From CAVVAH01 sp963746175 (lineage in GTDB: Bacteria > Actinomycetota > Actinomycetes > JACCUZ01): DNA of 64,000 nt. Under the pieces are notes generated by a model. It was given only the letters and a program-made list of their open reading frames with translations, had not been told where the DNA came from and did no database searches. Position 1 is the first letter of the stretch, and every line of letters begins with the position of its first letter. This document shows positions 1 through 7,413 of the stretch, piece by piece. Location of the stretch: positions 1-64,000 of the forward strand of contig CAVVAH010000004.1 of the NCBI GenBank assembly GCA_963746175.1, given 5' to 3'. Position numbers and translations under genes: made by a program.

Positions 1-313
1 CACGTAGTGCGCGCCGGGCTCCATCGCGAGCGAGATGTCGGTGCGGGACGGGTACGCCTCGGTGGCGGTGTGCGAGTGGTAGATCACCACCGGCTCCTCG
101 TCGCTGTCGTCCATCTCGCGGTAGAGCGTCAGCAGGTCCGCGGAGTCGAACTCGTAGAAGGTCGGCGACCGGGCCGCGTTGAGCATGGGGACGAACCGCT
201 CCGGCCGGCCCGACCCGACCGGGCCCGCGACCACGCCGCAGGCCTCGTCCGGGTGGTCGCCGGCGGGCGTGCGCGACGATCTCGTCGTACGTCGACCGCG
301 CGATCTCCAGCAC
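1..313 (-). pseudogene. mec: Mec-like JAMM metallopeptidase (CysO-cysteine hydrolase), 3' end outside window, one frameshift
   Basis: The translation contains a JAMM zinc motif, HSHTATEAYPSRTD (H-x-H-x7-S-x2-D), preceded by an acidic stretch ending in EEPVVIYHSH. In actinobacteria the JAMM gene beside clpS and DUF2017 is Mec, which hydrolyses CysO-cysteine to release cysteine; the same order (pncB, clpS, DUF2017, mec) is seen here. The GTG at 313 gives VLEIARSTYDEIVAHARR. The frame then breaks near 255-262 and resumes as DHPDEACGVVAG. The C-terminus lies beyond base 1. The break sits in a stretch with many other frameshifts, so a sequence error is more likely than a dead gene. cysO and cysM would be expected just outside the window. 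Confidence 0.75.
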
Positions 314-336
314 GCGGCAAGCCTAGGCGGTGCCGG

Positions 337-904
337 TCAGGCGTCGGCCCAGAGCGCCTGGACCAGGCTCTCCTGCAGGTAGGTCAGCCGGTCGTAGACC
401 CACAGCAGCGGCAGCCGCGGGTCGTCCTCCGCCAGCGACTCGACCAGCGCCTCGAGGTCCTCGGTGACCCCCAGCCGCTCGCCCAGCACCAGCCGCGAGT
501 CGTTGAGCGCACCGAGCCAGGCCTGCGCCTGCTCCGGCGTCCAGGACCATCCTCCCCGGCTCGTCGCCGAGCGTCGCCAGCACGGTCTCGAGGCCGCTGC
601 TGCTTCGCCGACCGCAGGCCCGGCTCGGTGTAGCGGCGGAAGTCGGCCGAGGCCTCCGGCGTCGTCGGTGTAGCCGTCCGGGAACAGCCGGGCCAGTGCC
701 GGGTCGGACGGCACCTCGGTGGCCGTGCCGATGCCGACGGCGCGCGCCAGCGGGTCGTCCTCGACGCCCGCCGCCGTCGCCGGCGGTCGTCGCCGAGCAG
801 GCTGCCAGCATCTCGCCCAGCACGTGCCGGAAGACCCGGTGCTCGCCGGCGTTGAACGTCACCGCCGCGCCGCCCTTGCCGGACCGGCGGAACGTCGCCA
901 CCAC
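337..904 (-). pseudogene. DUF2017 family protein, broken by several frameshifts
   Basis: The N-terminus (VVATFRRSGKGGAAVTFNAGEHRV) and C-terminus (EQAQAWLGALNDSRLVLGERL ... ALWADA) match the actinobacterial DUF2017 family that sits between clpS and mec. Its function is unknown. The family sequence can be followed only by changing frame at least four times, at roughly 800, 660, 600 and 545. An intact gene would encode about 185-190 residues. The density of breaks, in the same stretch as those in pncB and mec, points to indel errors in the assembly. The GTG at 904 is the first plausible start. clpS begins upstream on the same strand, so the two genes are probably co-transcribed. Confidence 0.7.
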
Positions 905-917
905 CTCGTCCGCCCGC

Positions 918-1220
918 CTACTCGTCGTGCTGCAGGGTCGCCCACAGCCCGTAGCCGTGCATCGCCTCCACGTCGCGCTCCATCTCCTCGCGCGTGCCGT
1001 TGGACACGACCGCCCTGCCCTTCTCGTGCACGTCGAGCATCAGCTTGTGCGACTTCTCCCGCGAGTAGCCGAAGTGCTTCTGGATCACGTAGGCGACGTA
1101 CGACATGAGGTTGACGGGATCGTTCCAGACGATGGTGACCCAGGGCTTGTCGGGGACCACGACCGAGCTGGTGTCGATGTCCTCGTCCGGCCGCGTCGTC
1201 TCCACCGGGGCCACGGACAT
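918..1220 (-). CDS. clpS: ATP-dependent Clp protease adaptor ClpS
   Basis: This 100-residue protein is ClpS, the adaptor that binds the N-domain of the Clp ATPase and delivers N-degron substrates to ClpP. The ClpS core is clear: WVTIVWNDPVNLMSYVAYVI followed by EKSHKLMLDVHEKGRAVV and ending HGYGLWATLQHDE. The ND pair and the Leu/Met pocket residues that read substrate N-termini are present. It is intact although genes on both sides are frameshifted. The ATG at 1220 is preceded at 6 nt by TAGATT (1227-1232 on the other strand), so the message is probably leaderless. It diverges from pncB across only 45 bp. Confidence 0.95.
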   Translation of the reverse strand: MSVAPVETTRPDEDIDTSSVVVPDKPWVTIVWNDPVNLMSYVAYVIQKHFGYSREKSHKLMLDVHEKGRAVVSNGTREEMERDVEAMHGYGLWATLQHDE

Positions 1221-1265
1221 GCGCCCAATCTACGGCCCCGCGCTGGGCGACATAGGCTGGCGCCC
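1221..1265. promoter_or_regulatory. Compact divergent promoter region between clpS and pncB
   Basis: Two -10-like boxes face outwards: TAGATT for clpS (complement of 1227-1232, 6 nt from its ATG) and TAGGCT for pncB (1253-1258, 7 nt from its GTG). Both spacings would place the transcription start at or next to the start codon. I see no convincing -35 boxes, which is common for actinobacterial promoters. Confidence 0.5.
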
Positions 1266-2558
1266 GTGACGGCCGACACCGGTCTCCTGACCGACCACTA
1301 CGAGCTGACCATGCTCCAGGCGGCGCTGCGCGAGGGCACCGCCGACCGGCGCTGCGCCTTCGAGGTCTTCACCCGCCGGCTGCCCGAGGGCCGCCGCTAC
1401 GGCGTGGTCGCCGGCACCGGACGGCTGCTCGAGGCGCGTCCCGCACTTCCGCTACGGCGAGCAGCAGCTGGCCCGGCTGCGCGACACCGGCGTGCTGGAC
1501 GCCGCCACCTGCGACTACCTCGCCGACTACCGGTTCGCCGGCGACGTCACCGGCTACGCCGAGGGCGAGCTGTTCTTCCCCGGCTCGCCGGTGCTCACCG
1601 TCGAGGGCACCTTCGCCGAGGCGGTCCTGCTCGAGACGCTCGACGCTTGAGCGTCCTCAACCACGACAGCGCCGTCGCGTCGGCGGCCGCGCGGATGGTC
1701 GTACGCCGCCGGCGACCGCCGGTGCATCGAGATGGGCTCGCGCCGCACCCACGAGGAGGCGGCCGTCGCCGCGGCCCGGGCGGCGTACCTCGCCGGCTTC
1801 GCGGCCACCAGCAACCTCGCCGCCGGCAAGCGGTTCGGCGTGCCCCACGGCCGGCACCGCGGCGCACTCCTGGACCCTGCTGCACGAGAAGGAGGCCGAC
1901 GCGTTCCGCGCGCAGGTCGACGCGCTCGGGGTCGGCACCACGCTGCTGGTCGACACCTACGACATCGCCGCCGGGATCCGGACCGCCGTCGAGGTGGCCG
2001 GGCCGGGGCTCGGCGCCATCCGCATCGACTCCGGCGACCTCGCGGTGCTCGCCCACCAGGCCCGCGCCCAGCTCGACGAGCTCGGCGCCACGGGCACGCG
2101 GATCGTGCTCTCCGGCGACCTCGACGAGTACGGCCTCGCCGCCCTCGCGACCGCACCGGTCGACGCGTACGGCGTCGGCACCTCGGTGGTCACCGGCTCG
2201 GGCGCCCCGACGGCGGGCTTCGTCTACAAGCTGGTCGAGGTCGAGGGCCGTGCCGTGGCCAAGCGCTCCGAGGACAAGATCACCCACGGCGGCCGGAAGA
2301 CCGCGGTCCGCCGGCACCGGGCCTCCGGCACAGCGACCGAGGAGGTCGTCCACTCGCAGGGCGCCCCGAGTCCGCCGCGACGGCGACCGTGCCCTGCAGG
2401 TGCCGATGGTCCGGGCCGGCGACCTGCTCGCCGCACCCACGCTGGACGAGTCCCGCGCGCACCTGCAGCGCGTGCTCACGACCTTGCCCTGGCAGGGGCT
2501 GGCGCTGTCCCGCGGCGAGCCCGCGATCCCCACCACGTACGAGGAGCCGCATGCCTGA
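1266..2558 (+). pseudogene. pncB: Nicotinate phosphoribosyltransferase, coding frame broken five times
   Basis: The composite translation is nicotinate phosphoribosyltransferase, which joins nicotinate and PRPP to make nicotinate mononucleotide for NAD salvage. It starts at the GTG at 1266 with TADTGLLTDHYELTM and continues with TVEGTFAEAVLLETL, LSVLNHDSAVASAAARM, EMGSRRTHEEAAVAAARAAY, IRIDSGDLAVLAHQAR and KITHGGRKT. Following the family sequence needs frame changes near 1433, 1646, 1700, 1846 and 2366; conserved residues are otherwise kept throughout. Sequence error is the likelier cause. An intact gene would encode about 430 residues. The stop overlaps the pncA start by 8 bp, so salvage of nicotinamide (PncA) and nicotinate (PncB) is coupled. 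Confidence 0.8.
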
Positions 2559-3138
2559 GGTCCGCTACGACGCTGCGACCGCCCTGCTCGTCGTCGACGT
2601 GCAGAACGACTTCGCCGACCCGGGCGGCGGACTCTACGTCCGCGACGGGGAGTCGGTCATCACCCTGGCCAACGAGCAGGTGACCGCCGCGCAGAACGCC
2701 GGCGCCACCCTGGTCTACACCCAGGACTGGCACCCCGCGTCGACGCCGCACTTCGAGAAGGACGGCGGCATCTGGCCGGTGCACTGCGTCGCCGACACGT
2801 GGGGCGCCGAGCTGCACCCGAACCTCCTCGTCCACGGACCGGTGGTCCGCAAGGGCACGTCCGGCGAGGACGGCTACTCCGGCTTCTCGGTGCGCGACCC
2901 GGTGACCGGCGCCGCGGCGCCGACGCAGCTCCAGTCGCTGCTCGACCCGAGCATCCAGCGTCTCGTGGTCGTCGGGCTCGCGGGTGACTACTGCGTCAAG
3001 GAGACCGCGCTCGACGGCATCCGACTCGACTACGTCGTCGAGGTGCCGCTGGCCCTGACCAGGTTCGTGGAGCTCGAGGTCGGCGACACGGGCCGGGCGG
3101 TGGAGGAGATGCGGTCCGCCGGGGTGACGGTCGCGTGA
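2551..3138 (+). CDS. pncA: Nicotinamidase / isochorismatase-family hydrolase
   Basis: This 195-residue enzyme deamidates nicotinamide to nicotinate, the substrate of the PncB encoded just upstream. The catalytic Asp lies in LLVVDVQNDFADPGGGLYV, a metal-ligand region in YTQDWHPASTPHF, the WPVHCVADTWGAELHP segment is typical of PncA, and the nucleophilic Cys is in VGLAGDYCVKETALDG. The frame is intact. The ATG at 2551 overlaps the end of pncB, and its stop overlaps the GTG of the following aldo-keto reductase by 4 bp, so pncB-pncA-AKR form one translationally coupled unit. Confidence 0.92.
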   Translation: MPEVRYDAATALLVVDVQNDFADPGGGLYVRDGESVITLANEQVTAAQNAGATLVYTQDWHPASTPHFEKDGGIWPVHCVADTWGAELHPNLLVHGPVVRKGTSGEDGYSGFSVRDPVTGAAAPTQLQSLLDPSIQRLVVVGLAGDYCVKETALDGIRLDYVVEVPLALTRFVELEVGDTGRAVEEMRSAGVTVA

Positions 3139-3920
3139 GCGGCGTCCCGTCGGACGCAGCCGTCCTCGACAGCGGCGGCCGGATGCCGTTGCTCGGCTTC
3201 GGCACCTGGCAGATCAAGGGCGCCGCCGCCACCGAGGCCGTCGGCCACGCGCTGGCCGCCGGCTACCGGCACCTCGACACCGCGACGATCTACGGCAACG
3301 AGAAGGAGGTCGGCGCGGGGCTCGCCGCGAGCGGGGTGGCCCGTGACGACGTGTTCGTCACCACGAAGTGCCCGCCGCGCAACGCGGGACGCGAGCTCGA
3401 CACGCTGCGCACCAGCCTCGACCTGCTCGGCACCGACCGCGTCGACCTCTGGCTGATCCACTGGCCCGGCGGCTCGCGCAAGGACGTCGCGATGTGGCGC
3501 GCGTTCGTCGAGGCGCAGCAGCAGGGTCTCGCCCGCGCCATCGGCGTGAGCAACTACCCGCTGGACCTCGTGGACGAGGTGAGCCGGGAGACGGGCGTCA
3601 CGCCGGCCGTGAACCAGGTCGAGTGGAGCCCGCTGCTCTTCGACCGCGAGGTGCTCGCCGGCCACCGCGAGCGCGGCGTCGTCCTCGAGGGCTACAGCGC
3701 CCTGCGCGGCGGCACCCTCGACCACCCGACGATCACCGGCATCGCCGACCGGCTCGGGGTCACCGCGGCCCAGGTCATCGTCCGCTGGCACCTGCAGCAC
3801 GGTGTCGTCGTGATCCCGAAGTCGGTCCGCGAGGACCGGATCCGGTCCAACGCCGACGTCGCCGACCTCGAGCTCAGCGACGACGACATGGCCGCCCTGG
3901 ACGCCCTCGGCGGCAGCTGA
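3135..3920 (+). CDS. Aldo/keto reductase (AKR5-like)
   Basis: This 261-residue NADPH-dependent oxidoreductase has the (beta/alpha)8 AKR signature. The tetrad is visible: Asp in HLDTATIYGNE with the catalytic Tyr in the same segment, Lys in VTTKCPPRN, and His in LWLIHWPGGS. The phosphate-binding KSVREDRIRSN motif is near the C-terminus. It resembles 2,5-diketo-D-gluconate reductases, but the substrate cannot be told from sequence. The GTG start overlaps the pncA stop by 4 bp. Its link to NAD salvage may be only positional. Confidence 0.88.
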   Translation: MSGVPSDAAVLDSGGRMPLLGFGTWQIKGAAATEAVGHALAAGYRHLDTATIYGNEKEVGAGLAASGVARDDVFVTTKCPPRNAGRELDTLRTSLDLLGTDRVDLWLIHWPGGSRKDVAMWRAFVEAQQQGLARAIGVSNYPLDLVDEVSRETGVTPAVNQVEWSPLLFDREVLAGHRERGVVLEGYSALRGGTLDHPTITGIADRLGVTAAQVIVRWHLQHGVVVIPKSVREDRIRSNADVADLELSDDDMAALDALGGS

Positions 3921-3955
3921 CCGTCGCAGTCAGGTCGGCTCCGGGAGGCCGTGCG

Positions 3956-4228
3956 CCGCCGTCGTGGGTGCGGGTCAGAACGGCTGGGGATGAGGGAGCG
4001 GGTCGGGCGCCGTCCGTCCGTCTCGGTCCGTGGACCCATCTCTGCGATCACCCTGCTTGGCGCGGCTACCGGTGCTTGGCGTGGCCTGCGCCACGCCAAG
4101 CACCTATCCCGCGCCAAGCACCGTCCGGCCGTCATGGATCTCGCACAATGCGGACCGAGACCGACGGCGGGCGCACGAAACGGCGCAGCGTCCGCGTCCT
4201 TGCCGCCCTGACGGACGTCCGACGGCGG
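3956..4228. repeat. Dispersed palindromic intergenic repeat, unit A
   Basis: The 378-nt gap between the convergent AKR and BtuF-like genes holds no gene. It contains a long imperfect inverted repeat. Each end starts CCGCCGTCG and carries a shoulder: GGTCAGAACGGCTGGGGA at 3973-3990 on the left and GTCAGGGCGGCAAGGACG on the right, read inward on the other strand. Inside lie matching GTCTCGGTCCG segments (4020-4030 and the complement near 4151-4161). The centre is a nested hairpin with 14-nt perfect arms GGTGCTTGGCGTGG (4071-4084) and complement (4091-4104), itself flanked by GCTTGGCGCGG and its complement. See the family description under findings. Confidence 0.75.
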
Positions 4229-4298
4229 AACACGGCGGCAGCCGCCGTCACCGACGCCGCTCCGGCCGCGCCGGCCGCGCCGGCCGCTCCGTCCGCGG

Positions 4299-5186
4299 CT
4301 ATCCGATCCGGCGGGCCATCGCCGGGTCGAGCGGCAGTCCGGCGTCCGGGTGCAGCAGGGCGGCGAGGGCCTCCACGCCGTCGACCAGCCGCGGTCCCGG
4401 CCGGGCGAAGGACGCGTTGGCGTCGACGGCCCAGAGCGGCACGCCGGGCAGCACGCCGGCTGCCTGGGCCTCCTTCGCGAGCCGGGCCGAGTCCTCGAGA
4501 CCGAAGCCGCACGGAGCGGCGACCACGACCGAGGGCGCGGCAGCGGACACGGCGTCCCACGTCGTCCGCACCGAGCGCGCCCCGCGGGACCCGAGCACCG
4601 GCACGCCGCCGGCGGTCTCGACCATCTCCGGCACCCAGTGCCCGGGGGTGAACGGCGGGTCGGTCCACTCCAGCACCATCGTCGGCACCGGCTCGCGACC
4701 GGCCACCGCCCGGCGTACGGCGGCCAGCCGTTCGCGCAGTGACGCCACCAGGCGCTCCGCCTCGGCCAGCCGGCCGCACGCCGTGCCGAGCGTCACGACC
4801 GAGTCGAGCACCCCGCCGAGGTCCTGCGGGTCGAGCGTCAGCACCTCCGCCCGGCAGCCGAGATGGGCGAGGGCGTCGTCCACCACCGAGACGTCGACGG
4901 CGCAGACGGCGCAGAGGTCCTGCGTCACGACGAGGTCGGCGTCGAGGCCGGCCAGCGCCCCGGCGTCGAGGTGGTACAGGTCCTCGCCGGCAGCCATCCG
5001 CGCCGAGACCGCCGCGTCGATCTCGGCCGGAGCCAGGCCCTCGGGCAGCGCGGACGTCGAGACGATCGTCCGGGTCCGCGCCTCGGCCGGCTGGTCGCAC
5101 TCGAAGGTGACCCCCACGACGTCGTCCCCCGCCCCCAGGCTGAACAGCATCTCGGTGGCCGAGGGCAGCAACGACACGATCCGCAC
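4299..5186 (-). CDS. BtuF-like (TroA superfamily) metal-chelate/cobalamin-binding protein
   Basis: This 295-residue protein belongs to the periplasmic-binding-protein type III family (BtuF, Fe-B12). It starts VRIVSLLPSATEMLFSLGAGDDVVGVTFECDQP, typical of the family, and has VVTQDLCAVCAVDVSVV and EWTDPPFTPGHWVPEMVETAGG. No signal peptide is visible, so this is probably one of the cytoplasmic members of unclear role rather than a transporter receptor. No permease or ATPase gene is adjacent. I prefer the GTG at 5186 to longer starts because the family begins at this point and a TACCGT box lies 6 nt upstream. Confidence 0.8.
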   Translation of the reverse strand: MRIVSLLPSATEMLFSLGAGDDVVGVTFECDQPAEARTRTIVSTSALPEGLAPAEIDAAVSARMAAGEDLYHLDAGALAGLDADLVVTQDLCAVCAVDVSVVDDALAHLGCRAEVLTLDPQDLGGVLDSVVTLGTACGRLAEAERLVASLRERLAAVRRAVAGREPVPTMVLEWTDPPFTPGHWVPEMVETAGGVPVLGSRGARSVRTTWDAVSAAAPSVVVAAPCGFGLEDSARLAKEAQAAGVLPGVPLWAVDANASFARPGPRLVDGVEALAALLHPDAGLPLDPAMARRIG

Positions 5187-5192
5187 CGTCCG

Positions 5193-5198
5193 ACGGTA
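5193..5198 (-). promoter_or_regulatory. -10 box of the BtuF-like gene (probable leaderless promoter)
   Basis: TACCGT on the minus strand, 6 nt before the GTG at 5186. This supports the short start. Confidence 0.4.
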
Positions 5199-5217
5199 CC
5201 CAGGCCGGGGCCGGGGG

Positions 5218-5300
5218 TTGATCACGTGCACGTGATCAACCTCCGCCGGTAGTGGTCTGTGTGCCACTACCGGTGGCGCGTGATCACGTGCACGTGATCA
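5218..5300. repeat. Two perfect palindromes flanking a hairpin, between divergent genes
   Basis: GATCACGTGCACGTGATC occurs twice, inside perfect palindromes of 22 bp (5218-5239) and 20 bp (5281-5300). Midway lies a hairpin with 10-bp perfect arms CCGGTAGTGG (5246-5255) and CCACTACCGG (5264-5273) around an 8-nt loop. The array lies between the BtuF-like start (5186) and ada-alkA start (5391), at the right place for an operator. It carries no shoulder sequence of the dispersed repeat family. Its function is unknown. Confidence 0.85.
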
Positions 5301-5390
5301 TTTCGCGCCGGTGGGAGGGCGACGCTTGGCGGCGAGCGTGGTGTCCGATGCCCGCCAGTTTCTGTCGGTGCCCTACGGCAGACTGACGAC

Positions 5391-6872
5391 ATGCTCGACC
5401 ACGAGACCTGCTACCGGGCCGTCAGCAGCCGCGACCCGCGGTTCGACGGCTGGTTCGTCACGGCGGTCCGCACCACCGGCATCTACTGCCGGCCGAGCTG
5501 CCCGGCGACCACGCCGAAGCGGCGCAACGTCGACTTCTTCCCCACCTCGGCGGCCGCCCAGCTGGCCGGCTTCCGGGCCTGCCGCCGCTGCCGGCCGGAC
5601 GCCTCCCCCGGCTCGCCGGAGTGGAACGTCCGCTCCGACACCGTGGCCCGGGCGATGCGGCTCATCGGCGACGGCGCGGTCGACCGCGAGGGCGTCACCG
5701 GCCTCGCCTCGCGGCTCGGCTACAGCGAGCGCCAGCTGCACCGGGTGCTCGTCGCCGAGGTCGGTGCCGGCGCCCAGGCGCTGGCTCGCGCCCAGCGCGC
5801 GCACACCGCCCGGACCCTGATCGAGACCACCGACCTCAAGCTCTCGGAGGTCGCCTTCGCCGCCGGCTTCGCGAGCATCCGGCAGTTCAACGACACCGTC
5901 CGCGCGGTCTTCGCCACCACCCCGCGCGACCTGCGCGACAAAGCCGCCGCCCGCGGCGCCGCTCCGGTCCCCGGCACGATGGTGCTGCGGCTGGCGAGCC
6001 GGCAGCCGTTCGACGGCCGCTGGCTGCTCGACCTGCTGGCCAGCAAGGCCGTCCCGGGCGTCGAGGCGTACGACGGCACGACGTTCCGCCGGGCGCTCCT
6101 GCTGCCGCACGGGGAGGCCACCGTCGACCTCGACTGGCAGCCCCGCGCGGCGGACCACGTCCTCGCCACGCTGCGCCTCGAGGACCCCCGCGACGTGGTG
6201 CCCGCGGTCGCCCGGGTCCGGCGGCTGCTCGACCTCGACGCCGACTCCGCGGCCGTCGACGAGCTGCTCGGCGCCGACCCGTTGCTCGGCGGCCTCGTCG
6301 CCGCCCGACCCGGGATCCGCGTGCCCGGCGCCGTCGACGGTCCCGAGATGGCGGTCCGGGCCGTCATCGGCCAGCAGGTCTCGGTCGCCGGCGCGCGCAC
6401 CGTGGCCGGCCGGCTGGTGACGTCGTACGGCAAGCCGCTGACGCGTCCCGACGGCGCGCTCACGCACCACTTCCCCACGCCCGACGCCCTCGCGTCGGTG
6501 GACCCCGACTCGCTCCCGATGCCCGGTTCCCGGGCCCGCAGCATCGTCGGCCTGGCCACCGCGGTCGCGGCCGGCGACGTCGAGCTCGACCCCGCGGCCG
6601 ACCGCGACCGGACCGAGGCCGCGCTGCTGGGGCTCCCCGGCATCGGCCCCTGGACCGCCGACTACCTGCGGATGCGGGTTCTCGGCGACCCCGACAGCTT
6701 CCTCCCGAGCGACCTCGGCGTCCGCCGGGGCCTCGAACGCCTCGGCGCCGCGGGCGACCCGCGCTCGGCGACCGCCGCGGCCGAGGCGTGGCGGCCCTGG
6801 CGGTCGTACGCCCTCATGCACCTCTGGGACGTCGCGATGCGTCCCAGCACCGACGGAAGGAACCACCAGTGA
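5391..6872 (+). CDS. Ada-AlkA fusion: methylation-responsive regulator with 3-methyladenine DNA glycosylase
   Basis: This 493-residue protein joins three parts. Residues 1-75 are the Ada N-domain zinc site (CRPSCPA with Cys33/Cys37, CRRCRPD with Cys64/Cys67) that takes methyl groups from phosphotriesters. Residues 80-180 are an AraC-type helix-turn-helix. Residues 195-490 are an AlkA-type glycosylase with helix-hairpin-helix LPGIGPWTADYL near 414 and catalytic Asp441 in LPSDLGVRRG. The O6-methylguanine transferase domain is missing here but is supplied by the next gene, which overlaps by 4 bp. The pair is expected to be self-induced by alkylation damage. Confidence 0.93.
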   Translation: MLDHETCYRAVSSRDPRFDGWFVTAVRTTGIYCRPSCPATTPKRRNVDFFPTSAAAQLAGFRACRRCRPDASPGSPEWNVRSDTVARAMRLIGDGAVDREGVTGLASRLGYSERQLHRVLVAEVGAGAQALARAQRAHTARTLIETTDLKLSEVAFAAGFASIRQFNDTVRAVFATTPRDLRDKAAARGAAPVPGTMVLRLASRQPFDGRWLLDLLASKAVPGVEAYDGTTFRRALLLPHGEATVDLDWQPRAADHVLATLRLEDPRDVVPAVARVRRLLDLDADSAAVDELLGADPLLGGLVAARPGIRVPGAVDGPEMAVRAVIGQQVSVAGARTVAGRLVTSYGKPLTRPDGALTHHFPTPDALASVDPDSLPMPGSRARSIVGLATAVAAGDVELDPAADRDRTEAALLGLPGIGPWTADYLRMRVLGDPDSFLPSDLGVRRGLERLGAAGDPRSATAAAEAWRPWRSYALMHLWDVAMRPSTDGRNHQ

Positions 6873-7366
6873 CCACCTGGACGACCACCATCGACAGCCC
6901 GGTCGGCCCGCTGCTGCTCACCAGCGACGGCACCTCCCTCACCCGGGTCCTCTTCGGCGCCGAGCCGGACCCCGAGTGGTCGACCGAGCCGTGCGCCCTG
7001 CTCGACGAGGCGGTGCGGCAGCTCGAGGAGTACTTCGCCGGCGAGCGCACCGACTTCCACCTGCCGCTCGAGCCGACCGGCACGCCCTTCCAGAAGGCCA
7101 CCTGGATGCAGCTGCGGGAGATCCCCTACGCCGAGACCATCAACTACGGCCAGCTCGCCGGGCGGGTCGGCAACCCGGCCGCCTCGCGGGCCGTCGGTCT
7201 CGCCAACGGCCGCAACCCGATCTCGATCGTGGTGCCGTGCCACCGGGTGATCGGCGCCGACGGCTCGCTCACCGGCTACGGCGGCGGGGTGGACCGCAAG
7301 CGGCTGCTGCTCGACCTCGAGCGCCGGGTCGCCGGGGTCGACGACCCGCAGCTGAGCCTGCTCTGA
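6869..7366 (+). CDS. ogt: Methylated-DNA--protein-cysteine methyltransferase
   Basis: This 165-residue suicide enzyme moves the alkyl group from O6-alkylguanine to its own cysteine. The active-site motif VVPCHRVIGADGSLTGYGGG places the acceptor Cys at 124, and the DNA-binding recognition helix (INYGQLAGRVGNPAASRAVG) precedes it. The GTG at 6869 overlaps the ada-alkA stop and has GGAAGG about 10 nt upstream. Together with the Ada-AlkA fusion it covers phosphotriester sensing, N-alkyl base excision and O6 repair. Confidence 0.95.
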   Translation: MTTWTTTIDSPVGPLLLTSDGTSLTRVLFGAEPDPEWSTEPCALLDEAVRQLEEYFAGERTDFHLPLEPTGTPFQKATWMQLREIPYAETINYGQLAGRVGNPAASRAVGLANGRNPISIVVPCHRVIGADGSLTGYGGGVDRKRLLLDLERRVAGVDDPQLSLL

Positions 7367-7400
7367 GTCGGCCGCGGCCCCGCGGCAGCGCGGCAGCGCC

Positions 7401-7406
7401 TACCGT
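7401..7406 (+). promoter_or_regulatory. -10 box of the class V aminotransferase gene (probable leaderless promoter)
   Basis: TACCGT, 7 nt before the ATG at 7414. Confidence 0.4.
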
Positions 7407-7413
7407 GTGGGCC

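Noticed and set aside
4132..5100. 322-codon frame on the minus strand overlapping the BtuF-like gene
   Set aside because: Out-of-frame Arg/Gly-rich shadow that would also run into repeat unit A.
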